This document shows, in pieces, positions 53,032 to 61,744 of a DNA stretch of 64,000 nt. Position numbers and translations under genes: made by a program. The DNA is from Nitrospinaceae bacterium. GTDB lineage: Bacteria > Nitrospinota > Nitrospinia > Nitrospinales > VA-1. The stretch spans positions 1 to 64,000 of the forward strand of contig JAJDAY010000036.1 of the NCBI GenBank assembly GCA_029261655.1. The letters are read 5' to 3'. The notes under the pieces were generated by a model. It was given only the letters and a program-made list of their open reading frames with translations. It searched no databases and had not been told where the DNA came from. Within the stretch, counting starts at the first letter, position 1. The number at the start of each line of letters is the position of its first letter.

Positions 53032-54384
53032 ATGCCCATAGATAAAATCAAACAAATTTTTGAAGACCCCTCCCTCCCTCCGGAGGATATCCAGTCCCGG
53101 ATAAACGAGATGGATCATTTTGAAATTGCCCGCCGTCTGTCCGAATTCAGTCAGGAAGAAAAAATTCAAATATTTCATCTGCTGGATGCCGACATAAAAC
53201 GCCAGGAATTGATTTATGAAACCGATCTGGACTCCCGGCTGGAGATTCAGGATTCGCTCGATCCCGATTATCTGGCCGAACTACTGAGAGACATGCCGGA
53301 GGATGAAGCCACCGATATTCTCATGGAGCACCCGGAAGAAATCCGCGATGAAATCCTTGAAAAAATCCCGCCAAAAGAAGCCAATATCATTAAGAATCTC
53401 ATTTCTTACGGCGAGGAAACTGCGGGCGGATTGATGCAAACTACTTTCAACAAAGTGCATGAAGAACAAACCGCCGCTGACATTTTAGTCAAGTTAAAAC
53501 AGGATAAAAGTCAGGAAGCGTCCCCCTACTTTTATGTCGTGAACAGCAAAGATGAACTATTGGGCTATTTCTGGTTGCGAGACCTTCTGAATGTTTCCTC
53601 CATCGCCCGGCCAGCGGAATTCATGCAAGAGGAAATTCATAAAGTTTATTTGACAGACTCCTGCGATAAAGTGGCCAACCTCATGGACCATGAACACCTT
53701 AGCTCCATACCCGTCGTCAATGATAAAAATATTATCCAGGGAGTGGTGACTTTTGACGATGTCATTCGCTCTATTCAGGCAATCGCCAGCGAAGATATTT
53801 TTACAATGGTGGGAACCGCCACCGCAGACCCTTTCGCCAAAAAAATCGGCCGAAAAATCATGTCACGGGCTCCCTGGTTGCTTGTTACTTTTATCGGAGG
53901 GTTGCTAAGCGCGTTTATTATTGACGCCTATCAAGGTTCGCTGGTCGAGTTTTCGACCATCATTCTTTTCATTCCTTTCGTCATCGGGCTTTCGGGGAAT
54001 GTGGCCATACAGGGGGCAACCGTTATCGTTCGCGGGATGGCCACGGGAGACATCCAGCCGGACAATATAAAACGCGTGGTCCGAAGTGAACTGGCTGTGG
54101 GAATCATCAACGGAATTATTTTCGGGGTGTTGTGCGCCGGGACAATCACCCTGGCGTCAAAAACTTTTTTACAGGTCAACCCCCTAATCGGCCTCACTGT
54201 TGGGGTCGGCATCATCATGGCAGTGGGGATTTCCAGTCTGCTGGGGTCCTTGACACCGATAGTTTTTATCAAGGCGGGGATCGACCCGGCCATCAGCACC
54301 GGCCCGATCGTCATTGTGCTGAACGATATTATGGGTCTGGGGATTTATCTCGTCACCGCGGGTTTTATTTTTTCCGTGCTTTGA
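53032..54384 (+). CDS. mgtE: Magnesium transporter MgtE
   Basis: A 450-residue protein with the full MgtE layout: an acidic N domain (residues ~1-130), two CBS domains (VYLTDSCDKVANLMDHEHL and neighbours, ~130-255), and a membrane domain from ~270 with five spans. GLSGNVAIQGATVIVRG is the conserved pore segment, and IVIVLNDIMGLGIYL carries the pore-lining Asp. MgtE is a Mg2+ channel gated by cytoplasmic Mg2+ through its CBS domains. No magnesium riboswitch is recognisable in the short leader. Confidence 0.93.
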   Translation: MPIDKIKQIFEDPSLPPEDIQSRINEMDHFEIARRLSEFSQEEKIQIFHLLDADIKRQELIYETDLDSRLEIQDSLDPDYLAELLRDMPEDEATDILMEHPEEIRDEILEKIPPKEANIIKNLISYGEETAGGLMQTTFNKVHEEQTAADILVKLKQDKSQEASPYFYVVNSKDELLGYFWLRDLLNVSSIARPAEFMQEEIHKVYLTDSCDKVANLMDHEHLSSIPVVNDKNIIQGVVTFDDVIRSIQAIASEDIFTMVGTATADPFAKKIGRKIMSRAPWLLVTFIGGLLSAFIIDAYQGSLVEFSTIILFIPFVIGLSGNVAIQGATVIVRGMATGDIQPDNIKRVVRSELAVGIINGIIFGVLCAGTITLASKTFLQVNPLIGLTVGVGIIMAVGISSLLGSLTPIVFIKAGIDPAISTGPIVIVLNDIMGLGIYLVTAGFIFSVL

Positions 54385-54410
54385 CTGTTAAAAATCGCAC
54401 CAAAAAAATT

Positions 54411-54656
54411 TTATTTGGGTTCCTCCACTTCCACCTCTATCAATGGAGTATCCACTTCCACATAATCGCCTTCCATCACGTAAAAATCTTTGACGATTCC
54501 GTCCACCTCGGACAACAAGGTAAAATAACCCTCTGAAATTATTTCCGCCACGGCGGAGCCTTTAATAACTTTGTCTCCCTGACCGACCAGGTATTTATCA
54601 ATTTTTCCTGAAGTCATTGTCGGATACATGGGCGACATGACGATATAATCCAGCAT
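54411..54656 (-). CDS. Biotinyl/lipoyl-like mini-protein lacking the modified lysine
   Basis: An 81-residue protein comprising a single lipoyl/biotinyl-type beta-barrel: MSPMYPTMTSGKIDKYLVGQ, GDKVIKGSAVAEI, SEVDGIVKDFYV and GDYVEVDTPLIEV. At the hairpin where E2 proteins carry DKA or biotin proteins carry MKM, this one reads SEGYFT, so the modified lysine is absent. It may be a structural or adaptor barrel. It is convergent with mgtE. Confidence 0.8.
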   Translation of the reverse strand: MLDYIVMSPMYPTMTSGKIDKYLVGQGDKVIKGSAVAEIISEGYFTLLSEVDGIVKDFYVMEGDYVEVDTPLIEVEVEEPK

Positions 54657-54762
54657 AAACGCTCCAGTTAAAATTGTATTAGGAAATCCAGATGCGGGCA
54701 GATATAGTAATTATATCCTGCGCACTTATATTTAAGTTAAACCTATATCAACGAGTGAATCC

Positions 54763-54975
54763 GTGAAACTGCAAATCGGAGATGTTCTGTTTGAGCCTAT
54801 GTCGAGAAATACCGGTGAAGTTACAAAAATTTTTGACCACCCGGACGGGAAAATAGTCAATATCCGTTGGCGGGTTCAGGATCACCTTCACCATGACACC
54901 GAGCTTTTTCACAAAAAGGTGGTGCGCAGTATCAAAAACGGCGACTACGAACACACCCCAATAACGGACCCTTAA
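54763..54975 (+). CDS. Small hypothetical beta-rich protein
   Basis: A 70-residue protein starting at GTG or the ATG reading MKLQIGDVLFEP. It looks beta-barrel like (GEVTKIFDHPDGKIVNIRWRV) with a His-rich segment (HLHHDTELFHK). No family is recognised; a nucleic-acid binding small barrel is possible. It is convergent with the monooxygenase-like gene. Confidence 0.55.
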   Translation: MKLQIGDVLFEPMSRNTGEVTKIFDHPDGKIVNIRWRVQDHLHHDTELFHKKVVRSIKNGDYEHTPITDP

Positions 54976-54984
54976 CAAACCCCG

Positions 54985-55269
54985 TTATTTTGTATAAACG
55001 GTGTGCGAAGGTCTGCCCGCGAGAATATTTTCTTTTCCCCAGTTGACGACATTCTTGAATTTATCAGATGCAATGAACCCGTTGAACGCCTCTTCCGAAC
55101 TCCAGTCCGAAACGATCAGGTAAGATTGCGGGTCATTCACGTCTTTATACAAAAAAGATTCGGAATGCCCTTCCATTTCGTTCATGACCGTCAGAACATT
55201 ATTAAAGGCATCTTCAAATACCTTTTCCTTGCCGGGAATCATTTTATAATTCATTCCAATAGTAACCAT
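54985..55269 (-). CDS. ABM-type antibiotic-biosynthesis monooxygenase-like protein
   Basis: A 94-residue dimeric alpha/beta-barrel type protein. The sequence VTIGMNYKMIPGKEKVFEDA and SYLIVSDWSSEEAFNGFIAS matches the ABM (ferredoxin-like) superfamily, which includes haem-degrading and quinol monooxygenases. Length and motif placement are typical, but individual functions in this family differ and none can be read here. Confidence 0.85.
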   Translation of the reverse strand: MVTIGMNYKMIPGKEKVFEDAFNNVLTVMNEMEGHSESFLYKDVNDPQSYLIVSDWSSEEAFNGFIASDKFKNVVNWGKENILAGRPSHTVYTK

Positions 55270-55325
55270 TTAGCGATCGTCCTTTCTTAAATCGATTGAA
55301 TATTATTCCATAATTGCGAACCGAA

Positions 55326-56342
55326 TCAGGCTATCAATCGCAACCGGTCACAATTTCTTTCAGGTTGAAGAATGACATTTTCAAGCCGGAACATTTTTTT
55401 GAGCGTTTCTATGTTCTTCCGTTTGTGCCCAATATAAACAGAAATCCGTTTTGAAGGAACTTTAAATTTTACCGTTCCGTTAACTTTCTTAATTTGTCGA
55501 ATCCGGTCGACCATTTCATTCAGACCGATTCGGCAATCCACCAAATACCGTAAAGAGGGATGATACGGCCCGGCGACCAGGTTTTCAAGCATAGAAGGAT
55601 CGGGATGCAGACCCAGTCGAATGACGGGAATTTGTTCCGCCGAAAATTTCTGGATCGCGTCTGACAGGACATCCACCGTGAAATCCAGGCTCCAGGGCGT
55701 GAATTCACCCTCCTGATACAACTGGAACAATTCAGTATGACGAATCACCAGTGTGGGGTACAGCCGCGCAAAATCCGGTTTGAGAGAAATAACGTCGTCC
55801 ACGGATTCAAGAAACGTTTCTTCCGTGTCCCCCGGCAGACCCGACATCAATTGCAAACCCAGGCGGAACCCGTTTTTCCGGATCAGTTTCACCGCCGATT
55901 TCACGGTCTCCCACGGGCAGGGCCGACCGGAAAGCTCCAGAACTTCCGGGTCGGTGGATTGAATCCCAAGCTCGATGGTGCGCACGCCGTATTGTTTCAA
56001 CAACACCAATCGACCTTCATCAATATACAAAGGATGCGTGGACAGACGAATGGCGCTCACCAGACCCTTCTGAACCCAGGGTTGCACCTGTTTCAATAGA
56101 TTCTCCTGCCGCTTCGCTGGCAAGCCCGTAAAACTGCCGCCGTAAAAAGCCACCTCCCGATTGGGCGGAAGTTGGTCGGGAGGTGTTTCCCCCAGATACG
56201 TCGTGAGCGTCGCATCAAGTTTTTTCTCATCCGCCCTCCCCTGATTTCCCGTGATGTCCGTCTGATTGCAAAACACGCAACGGTAGGGGCACCCCAAGTG
56301 CGGGATGAACACTGGCACGATCATGTGGGTTTTGGTTTTCAT
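55326..56342 (-). CDS. Radical SAM protein, Elp3/HemN-like
   Basis: A 338-residue enzyme with CPYRCVFC near the N-terminus (Cys18, Cys22, Cys25) for the 4Fe-4S cluster, then VAFYGGSFTGLPAKRQ, RTIELGIQSTDPEVLELSGR and LQLMSGLPGDTEETF. These match a radical SAM group related to the Elp3/YhcC branch. The C-terminal ~100 residues are specific to this group. The exact substrate is unknown. It is followed by an Mrr-like gene on the same strand with six bases between them. Confidence 0.88.
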   Translation of the reverse strand: MKTKTHMIVPVFIPHLGCPYRCVFCNQTDITGNQGRADEKKLDATLTTYLGETPPDQLPPNREVAFYGGSFTGLPAKRQENLLKQVQPWVQKGLVSAIRLSTHPLYIDEGRLVLLKQYGVRTIELGIQSTDPEVLELSGRPCPWETVKSAVKLIRKNGFRLGLQLMSGLPGDTEETFLESVDDVISLKPDFARLYPTLVIRHTELFQLYQEGEFTPWSLDFTVDVLSDAIQKFSAEQIPVIRLGLHPDPSMLENLVAGPYHPSLRYLVDCRIGLNEMVDRIRQIKKVNGTVKFKVPSKRISVYIGHKRKNIETLKKMFRLENVILQPERNCDRLRLIA

Positions 56343-56348
56343 TATTTT

Positions 56349-57380
56349 TCAATCGTCAGCGACAGCAATTGACCACATTTTTTTTAGAGGAATTTCTGCT
56401 TTTATATCCTCGTCAAGGGAATCATAATGTTCCAGTAATTCATCAATGATTGCATTTTGATCCCATAATCGCACCTTGAAAAATTGACTTGGAATTTCTT
56501 TGTCGACAGAGCTTTTAAAACCTCCCCATGAAACAAGTAAGCCTTGCTCTGCGCTAAAGTTTTGCATTGCACCGATCAGCTGATCGAGCGTTGGCCGATC
56601 CAATGCTGAATCACTGCTTTTTACCTGAACACATAATCTTGGGCTTCCAAATCCGAGTGGACCAGGTGCCGCTAGAATGTCCACTCCCTTATCAGGTCCT
56701 TCTGGGCTAACAAATGTTGAGTAACCTTGGGCCTCAAGTATCGCATTGATTAACCGTGCCAACCCATGCCCTTTAAATTTCCGAATAATAAATTTCGCAA
56801 TTTGATCTCTAGCCAGTTCTTCAAGGTTGAAAGAGTCTGGCCCTTGAAAGTCTTCATTATTTACTTCGAATTCAATGGCATTTGTTTGAGGAAGCTTCCA
56901 GTTAATTTTAGCCATTTCCTTTATTCGCTTTTCCGCGTCATTTCGACGAATACGACAAATGGTCATGAATGCACCGAGCGAATAAAGTATATCTTGCTCA
57001 AAATTTGACCTCGGTATATCGGTGGCAAACCATTTTACATTTCTATAGTGATAATATGGGTTCTCAGACTTTGGCGTATTTACATAATCTCCTGTAATCT
57101 CCCCTATATGAATTGCTGCTTTTTTCTTACTCGGCAAAATGACCCAATCACCAATTTTCATTTCCTTGGAAAAAGGCCAGATTTGGCTTCCCCAGTTTCT
57201 TATTCTTGCGACTTTATTATTTGGGAAAACTTCACTCAACAATTCATACAATTCTTTTTTATCCGTTACCTTCCTTAAATCATGAGGCAGATCATCCCAA
57301 GTCAAATAAATCCTACCTTCGGAAATGAACTTGTTCTCATATTCTCCTGAACTTCCCGCCCTTACTAACCAAAGTGCCAT
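56349..57380 (-). CDS. Mrr-like restriction endonuclease
   Basis: A 343-residue protein. The N-terminal ~190 residues include a PUA/EVE-like beta domain (KIGDWVILPSKKKAAIHIGEI). The C-terminal domain is Mrr-like PD-(D/E)XK: ARLINAILEAQGYSTFVSPEG, GVDILAAPGPLGFG with the catalytic Asp and LCVQVKSS with the QxK. It probably cleaves modified foreign DNA (type IV restriction). Its bases look AT-richer than the flanking genes, consistent with acquisition. It lacks a partner methylase, as expected for type IV. Confidence 0.8.
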   Translation of the reverse strand: MALWLVRAGSSGEYENKFISEGRIYLTWDDLPHDLRKVTDKKELYELLSEVFPNNKVARIRNWGSQIWPFSKEMKIGDWVILPSKKKAAIHIGEITGDYVNTPKSENPYYHYRNVKWFATDIPRSNFEQDILYSLGAFMTICRIRRNDAEKRIKEMAKINWKLPQTNAIEFEVNNEDFQGPDSFNLEELARDQIAKFIIRKFKGHGLARLINAILEAQGYSTFVSPEGPDKGVDILAAPGPLGFGSPRLCVQVKSSDSALDRPTLDQLIGAMQNFSAEQGLLVSWGGFKSSVDKEIPSQFFKVRLWDQNAIIDELLEHYDSLDEDIKAEIPLKKMWSIAVADD

Positions 57381-57473
57381 AGTATCTCCAATATTTTAGA
57401 GCCTTAACTACCCACATAAGCAACACGAGGTCGGAGTTCCCGCCAATCTAAAAAAATCCTATTGAAAAAATTA

Positions 57474-57848
57474 CTAAGTGGCCTTGATCGCCTGACTTGG
57501 ATACGAGACTTCCATGACCAGACACTCTTCCTCGCAGATAAACGGCCCATGCACTTCTCCCGGAGGGCGGCTGGCATAATGCCCCGCTGATAGCCAGATG
57601 TCAAAAGCCTCATCGTACAGACGTCCGGAAATGATATAAATCTCTTCGGGATAGTTGTGCGACTTGGCGCCAAACTTTTTCGTATCCGTCCCCGCTTTAA
57701 AGCGAGTCAGGCGGGTGTAATCCCCGGTGACTTCGTCCATGGCCAGAGTCAATTGCGTGAGCATTCCCTCTGATCCTTCAATCGGTTCCCATTGGCTGGC
57801 ATTATCCGCATTCAACACATTCCAATAGGTCGTTGTATTTTTACTCAT
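57474..57848 (-). CDS. Cupin-domain protein (ChrR-like)
   Basis: A 124-residue cupin. The metal-site histidines and acidic residue appear in KSHNYPEEIYIISGRLYDE and again in GHYASRPPGEVHGP. Such single-domain cupins are often called anti-sigma ChrR-like or DUF4437 proteins; the enzymatic reaction is unknown. Its start overlaps the membrane-protein gene upstream by eight bases, so the two are translationally coupled. Confidence 0.82.
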   Translation of the reverse strand: MSKNTTTYWNVLNADNASQWEPIEGSEGMLTQLTLAMDEVTGDYTRLTRFKAGTDTKKFGAKSHNYPEEIYIISGRLYDEAFDIWLSAGHYASRPPGEVHGPFICEEECLVMEVSYPSQAIKAT

Positions 57849-58218
57849 ACTCCTCCAGGCCGAATACTTCCTGCTCTTGCGCCAGGGAGTAAAATTCGGG
57901 TTCGCGAATGATTCTGTTTTTCACAGTCTGAGAGGCGGAAATCTTCATGAGAAAGGGAATGCCGCAAGCAAGGACGAACAGAACCGCTCCCCACCAGGAA
58001 AACCCGATTTCCACCGGACTCAACGCAAATCTGGCTTTGGTCATGATCCAGATACCGAGGCCGGCGAGGATAAGGGTATACAGGCTTCCTCGAATCAGCT
58101 TTCGTTTTGGCCCCTTGCCCAGATGACCTTTCCAGACCGTAACAAACGCCTTTTTATCATCGACGATAATTCGCACGTTACCGGTGAACCATAAATTTTC
58201 AAATCTAGCGCGTTCCAT
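57841..58218 (-). CDS. Two-span membrane protein
   Basis: A 125-residue protein with two hydrophobic segments (YTLILAGLGIWIMT and WWGAVLFVLACGIPFLM). The N-terminal ~45 residues are a basic cytoplasmic domain (FTGNVRIIVDDKKAFVTVW), and the C-terminus is polar (EPEFYSLAQEQEVFGLEEYE). No family is recognised. It sits just after the fab operon terminator and precedes the cupin gene in the same transcript. Confidence 0.7.
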   Translation of the reverse strand: MERARFENLWFTGNVRIIVDDKKAFVTVWKGHLGKGPKRKLIRGSLYTLILAGLGIWIMTKARFALSPVEIGFSWWGAVLFVLACGIPFLMKISASQTVKNRIIREPEFYSLAQEQEVFGLEEYE

Positions 58219-58278
58219 TTTCCCTCATGCAATTATTTTCTCATCGACTTGAATGAATCCGGGCCTTAAAAAACAAAA

Positions 58279-58298
58279 GCTCCGGTAAAAACCGGAGC
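58279..58298 (-). terminator. Intrinsic terminator of the fab-rnc-hspQ operon
   Basis: GCTCCGGT and ACCGGAGC pair perfectly around a four-base loop. On the minus strand the stem is followed by TTTTGTTTTTT, a strong U-tract. It lies 59 bases after the hspQ-like stop and ends the long minus-strand operon. Confidence 0.9.
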
Positions 58299-58356
58299 CT
58301 GTATAACTTTTCAGCGCAACTGATGGGCTAAAAGGGTTCACGAATCGGATGGCCCG

Positions 58357-58599
58357 TCAGTTCAAAATAACCTGATCGATTTCCAGATTGCGTTCGGCCA
58401 CATAAGTGAAATTCGCGCCATTATGAACGCGTACATGGTACCAGGGCTGATCCTTTGGAGGATTGCTTTTAGCTACTTTCTCATACCACTCATCGGAGTT
58501 GTTAAACTCCAGGTCCACTCCCACGATAATGCCGCGATAATCAAAAATTTTGTGATGAATGAGATGACCAATGCAATATTTGGCTTTTGTGGCGCTCAT
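58357..58599 (-). CDS. hspQ: HspQ/YccV-like hemimethylated-DNA-binding protein
   Basis: An 80-residue small-barrel protein: YCIGHLIHHKIFDYRGIIVG, PWYHVRVHNGANFTYVAERN and the closing LEIDQVILN match HspQ/YccV. In E. coli it binds hemimethylated DNA and modulates Lon degradation. It is 42 bases downstream of rnc on the same strand, directly before the operon terminator. Confidence 0.88.
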   Translation of the reverse strand: MSATKAKYCIGHLIHHKIFDYRGIIVGVDLEFNNSDEWYEKVAKSNPPKDQPWYHVRVHNGANFTYVAERNLEIDQVILN

Positions 58600-58641
58600 G
58601 GGTATTGATCTCCTGTCTTTCAGTGATAGATGATGGTGGAA

Positions 58642-59349
58642 TCAGTTCTTTAAGAATGTATCTAATGCCACTTTTGCGGCCGCCTGCTCAGCCTCTTTTT
58701 TACTCCGCCCTTTGCCTTTGCCCCTGATCTTATCCTTCACAGAAACGACGACTTCAAACTGTTTTTCGTGGTCCGGGCCAACTTCCTTAGCAACTTTGTA
58801 GACTGGAATACACATCAACTTATTTTGCGTGTGTTCCTGCAAATCGCTTTTATAATCTCTGGATTCCGGAGTTTCTATATAATCCGTGATCTCTTTTTTG
58901 ATACCGGGAAGCAATATTTTAGCAGTTGTTTTTAAATCACTGTCAAAATACATGGCTCCCGCCAGAGCTTCGTAGGCATTCGCAAGCAGAGAGGTTTTTT
59001 TTCTCCCTCCAGACATTTCCTCTCCCCTGCCTAGAAGAAGAAAGTTTCCTAAATCCAGTTTCAGCGCCAGTTTTGCCAGACAGGATTCGTTCACCACGCC
59101 GGCCCTGATTTTTGAAAGCACTCCTTCTTTATAATCGCTGTATTTAAGAACCATGTACTCGCTGACCATGAGGTCTAAAACGGAGTCACCGAGAAACTCA
59201 AATCTTTCGTTGTGTTTGATATTCTCCCCTGTTTCGTTTACATAGGATTTATGCGTCAGCGCTTTGTTGAGAAGTTTGATGTCCTTGAAAGAGTAACCCA
59301 GAGTCTTCTGGAGTCTGGCCAATTCTTCCTTGCGTTCCTTTTTTACCAT
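58642..59349 (-). CDS. rnc: Ribonuclease III
   Basis: A 235-residue RNase III. The catalytic motif HNERFEFLGDSVLDLMVSE is intact, with the acidic residues for two-metal cleavage; SDLQEHTQNKL marks the linker and the C-terminal double-stranded RNA-binding domain ends in KKEAEQAAAKVAL. It processes rRNA and other double-stranded RNA. It follows fabF by 15 bases, the same neighbourhood as in several bacterial phyla. Confidence 0.95.
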   Translation of the reverse strand: MVKKERKEELARLQKTLGYSFKDIKLLNKALTHKSYVNETGENIKHNERFEFLGDSVLDLMVSEYMVLKYSDYKEGVLSKIRAGVVNESCLAKLALKLDLGNFLLLGRGEEMSGGRKKTSLLANAYEALAGAMYFDSDLKTTAKILLPGIKKEITDYIETPESRDYKSDLQEHTQNKLMCIPVYKVAKEVGPDHEKQFEVVVSVKDKIRGKGKGRSKKEAEQAAAKVALDTFLKN

Positions 59350-59364
59350 GAATTTCGAAAAATA

Positions 59365-60603
59365 TCAGTCCAGCCATTTTTTAAATATCAAAACCCCGTT
59401 GGTCCCCCCAAATCCAAAAGAATTGGACAGGGCAACTTCAATTTTTTTCTCCCGCGCCTGATTGGGCACATAGTCCAGATCGCACTCCGGGTCTGGAGTG
59501 GTGTAGTTTATTGTAGGTGGAAGAATACCGTGTTTCAAGGCCATGAGACTAAAAATAGCCTCCACCCCGCCAGCCGCTCCCAAAAGATGACCGGTCATGG
59601 ATTTTGTGGAACTGACCGCCAGTTCCCCGGACCGGTTGCCGAACACGGTTTTTATGGCGGTGGTTTCCGTTGCGTCCGCGCTTGTGGAGGTTCCATGAGC
59701 ATTGATATAGTCAATATCTTCTTTATTGATGCCGCCGCTTTTAAGCGCCAGTTCAATGCACCGGGCCGCGCCTTTTCCTTCAGGGTCGGGGGCGGTTATA
59801 TGATGGGCATCGCTGTTGAGCCCATACCCGATGATCTCTCCGTAAATTTTTGCCCCTCTTTTTTTTGCCATCTCCAGTTCTTCCAGAACCACCACCCCGC
59901 ATCCTTCGCCGATCACAAAGCCATCGCGGTCCTTGTCAAAAGGCCGGCTCGCGCTTTCGGGATCATCATTCCGGGTGGAAAGCGCTTTCGCGGCACTGAA
60001 GCCGCCCACGCAAAGGGGAGTGATCACAGACTCAGTCCCCCCGGCAATCATAGCGTCGGCCTCTCCGTATTGGATCAATTTGGCGGCATCCCCTATGGAA
60101 TGGGTGCCCGTTGCGCAAGCGGTCACCACACAGGTATTGGGTCCCTTGGCGCCGATACTTATCGAAATCTGACCGGAAGCCAGATTTGCGATCAACATGG
60201 GAATGAAGAAAGGAGTTATTTTTCGGACCCCTTTTTCTTTATAAATGTCGTGATATTTTTCAATCGCGGGCAGACCGCCGAGCCCGACTCCAACGAGGAC
60301 ACCGGTTCTTTCGGCATTGCTTTCCGTCACCTCATAGCCGGAGTCCTGCAAAGCAAATTGACTGCACACAAGAGCATAATGGATAAAGGTATCCATTTTT
60401 TTTACATCTTTGTGATTGATGTAATCTTCGGGCGTGAATCCTTTAACTTCACCCGCAATTTTAACGGGAATGGATTCCGTATCAAACTTACTGATGAGCC
60501 CCACCCCCGACTTGCCTTCGGTGATAGCCGCCCAATTTTTTTCAAGCCCGGTTCCCAATGGGGAGATGATTCCCATCCCGGTAACTACGACGCGTTTTTT
60601 CAT
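59365..60603 (-). CDS. fabF: 3-oxoacyl-ACP synthase II
   Basis: A 412-residue condensing enzyme. The catalytic Cys lies in VVTACATGTHSIGDA, and the two catalytic His in INAHGTSTSADATE and STKSMTGHLLGAAG. It extends acyl-ACP chains with malonyl-ACP. The length and order of motifs are standard. It is preceded by acpP and followed by rnc. A palindromic structure lies between acpP and fabF. Confidence 0.95.
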   Translation of the reverse strand: MKKRVVVTGMGIISPLGTGLEKNWAAITEGKSGVGLISKFDTESIPVKIAGEVKGFTPEDYINHKDVKKMDTFIHYALVCSQFALQDSGYEVTESNAERTGVLVGVGLGGLPAIEKYHDIYKEKGVRKITPFFIPMLIANLASGQISISIGAKGPNTCVVTACATGTHSIGDAAKLIQYGEADAMIAGGTESVITPLCVGGFSAAKALSTRNDDPESASRPFDKDRDGFVIGEGCGVVVLEELEMAKKRGAKIYGEIIGYGLNSDAHHITAPDPEGKGAARCIELALKSGGINKEDIDYINAHGTSTSADATETTAIKTVFGNRSGELAVSSTKSMTGHLLGAAGGVEAIFSLMALKHGILPPTINYTTPDPECDLDYVPNQAREKKIEVALSNSFGFGGTNGVLIFKKWLD

Positions 60604-60683
60604 ACAATCCAGACAAAATCAGGAGTGATTAAATCCCACTGTGGGTTTTATTCCCCTTAACTTGATACGGTTTTCAAATAAAT

Positions 60684-60719
60684 AACCCCGACAGAACATC
60701 GTCCGCTTAGGGCGGGGTC
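60684..60719 (-). promoter_or_regulatory. Hairpin between acpP and fabF
   Basis: ACCCCG and CGGGGT form a short stem with a 22-base GC-containing loop, followed on the minus strand by TTATTTATTT. It could act as a partial terminator that lowers fabF relative to acpP, or as an RNA-processing site. The stem is short, so this is tentative. Confidence 0.4.
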
Positions 60720-60725
60720 GTTTAT

Positions 60726-60959
60726 TCAATTCGTGTGGCTCTTAATATAGTCAACCGCATTCGCAACCGAGGCGATTTTTTCCGCTTCTTCATCAGGAAT
60801 CTCGATATCAAACTCCTCTTCAAGAGCCATCACCAGTTCGACCGTATCCAGCGAATCCGCTCCCAGATCATCGATAAAAGAAGCTTGTGGCACTACCTGC
60901 TTTTCATCGACGCCCAGCTGGTCAACAATAATTTCCTTAACTTTTTCTTCAACGGACAT
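60726..60959 (-). CDS. acpP: Acyl carrier protein
   Basis: A 77-residue acidic helical protein. The phosphopantetheine Ser lies in [19 protein letters not shown], the usual AcpP motif. It carries growing fatty-acyl chains for all enzymes of this operon. It is 23 bases downstream of fabG. Confidence 0.97.
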   Translation of the reverse strand: MSVEEKVKEIIVDQLGVDEKQVVPQASFIDDLGADSLDTVELVMALEEEFDIEIPDEEAEKIASVANAVDYIKSHTN

Positions 60960-60982
60960 AGCTATAAAACTCCTAAAAGATA

Positions 60983-61723
60983 TTACATCAACATACCACC
61001 ATTGACATTAATCACCTGACCGGTAATATAATTCGCCCGGTCGGAAACCAAAAACGCAACACAACGGGCAATGTCCTGAGGCAGGCCCAACCGCGCCAGA
61101 GGAATTTGCTCGATGAGTTTTTCTTTTACCGATTCATCCAGAACGCGGGTCATTTCCGTGTCGATAAAACCCGGAGCCACAGCGTTCACTGTGATCCCTC
61201 GTGCGGCAGATTCACGGGCCGTAGTTTTGGTGAGTCCAATAATTCCGGCTTTGGATGCGGAATAGTTGGCCTGGCCAAAATTTCCCATCACGCCAACAAT
61301 GGAAGCAATATTAACAATGGTCCCCTTTTTTTGCTTCATCATTTGCTTGATGGCCTGCTGACTGCAAAGAAAACTCCCCTTCAGATTGATCGCCAGCACC
61401 AGGTCCCAGTCCGATTCTTTCATACGAATCATCAACCCGTCCCGGGTGATTCCCGCATTGTTCACCAGAATGTCCAGAGGCTTGTGTTCTTTGGAAATGG
61501 AATTAAATACTTCCTGGACCTCATTCGCGTTGGAAACATCCAGACGAACCGCAGATGCTTTGCCGCCGTTGTTTTTGATGGCGTCCGCGGCTTTTTGTGC
61601 CCCTTCCAGATTCACATCACCAAGAATAACATGGGCTCCCTCTCTGGAAAGCTCTTCGCCAATGGTAAAACCAATGCCCTGAGCGCCCCCCGTGATTAAA
61701 GCCACTCGTCCTTCAAGTTCCAT
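60983..61723 (-). CDS. fabG: 3-oxoacyl-ACP reductase
   Basis: A 246-residue short-chain dehydrogenase. [17 protein letters not shown] is the NADP(H) loop, [18 protein letters not shown] the NAG motif, and [16 protein letters not shown] the YxxxK motif. Standard FabG, it reduces 3-oxoacyl-ACP. It lies between fabD and acpP. Confidence 0.95.
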   Translation of the reverse strand: MELEGRVALITGGAQGIGFTIGEELSREGAHVILGDVNLEGAQKAADAIKNNGGKASAVRLDVSNANEVQEVFNSISKEHKPLDILVNNAGITRDGLMIRMKESDWDLVLAINLKGSFLCSQQAIKQMMKQKKGTIVNIASIVGVMGNFGQANYSASKAGIIGLTKTTARESAARGITVNAVAPGFIDTEMTRVLDESVKEKLIEQIPLARLGLPQDIARCVAFLVSDRANYITGQVINVNGGMLM

Positions 61724-61744
61724 CCATTTTTCCTTAACGTGAGA

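Noticed and set aside
59212..60660. A 482-codon plus-strand frame opposite fabF
   Set aside because: The minus strand encodes a complete FabF with all catalytic residues, so the plus-strand frame is a shadow.
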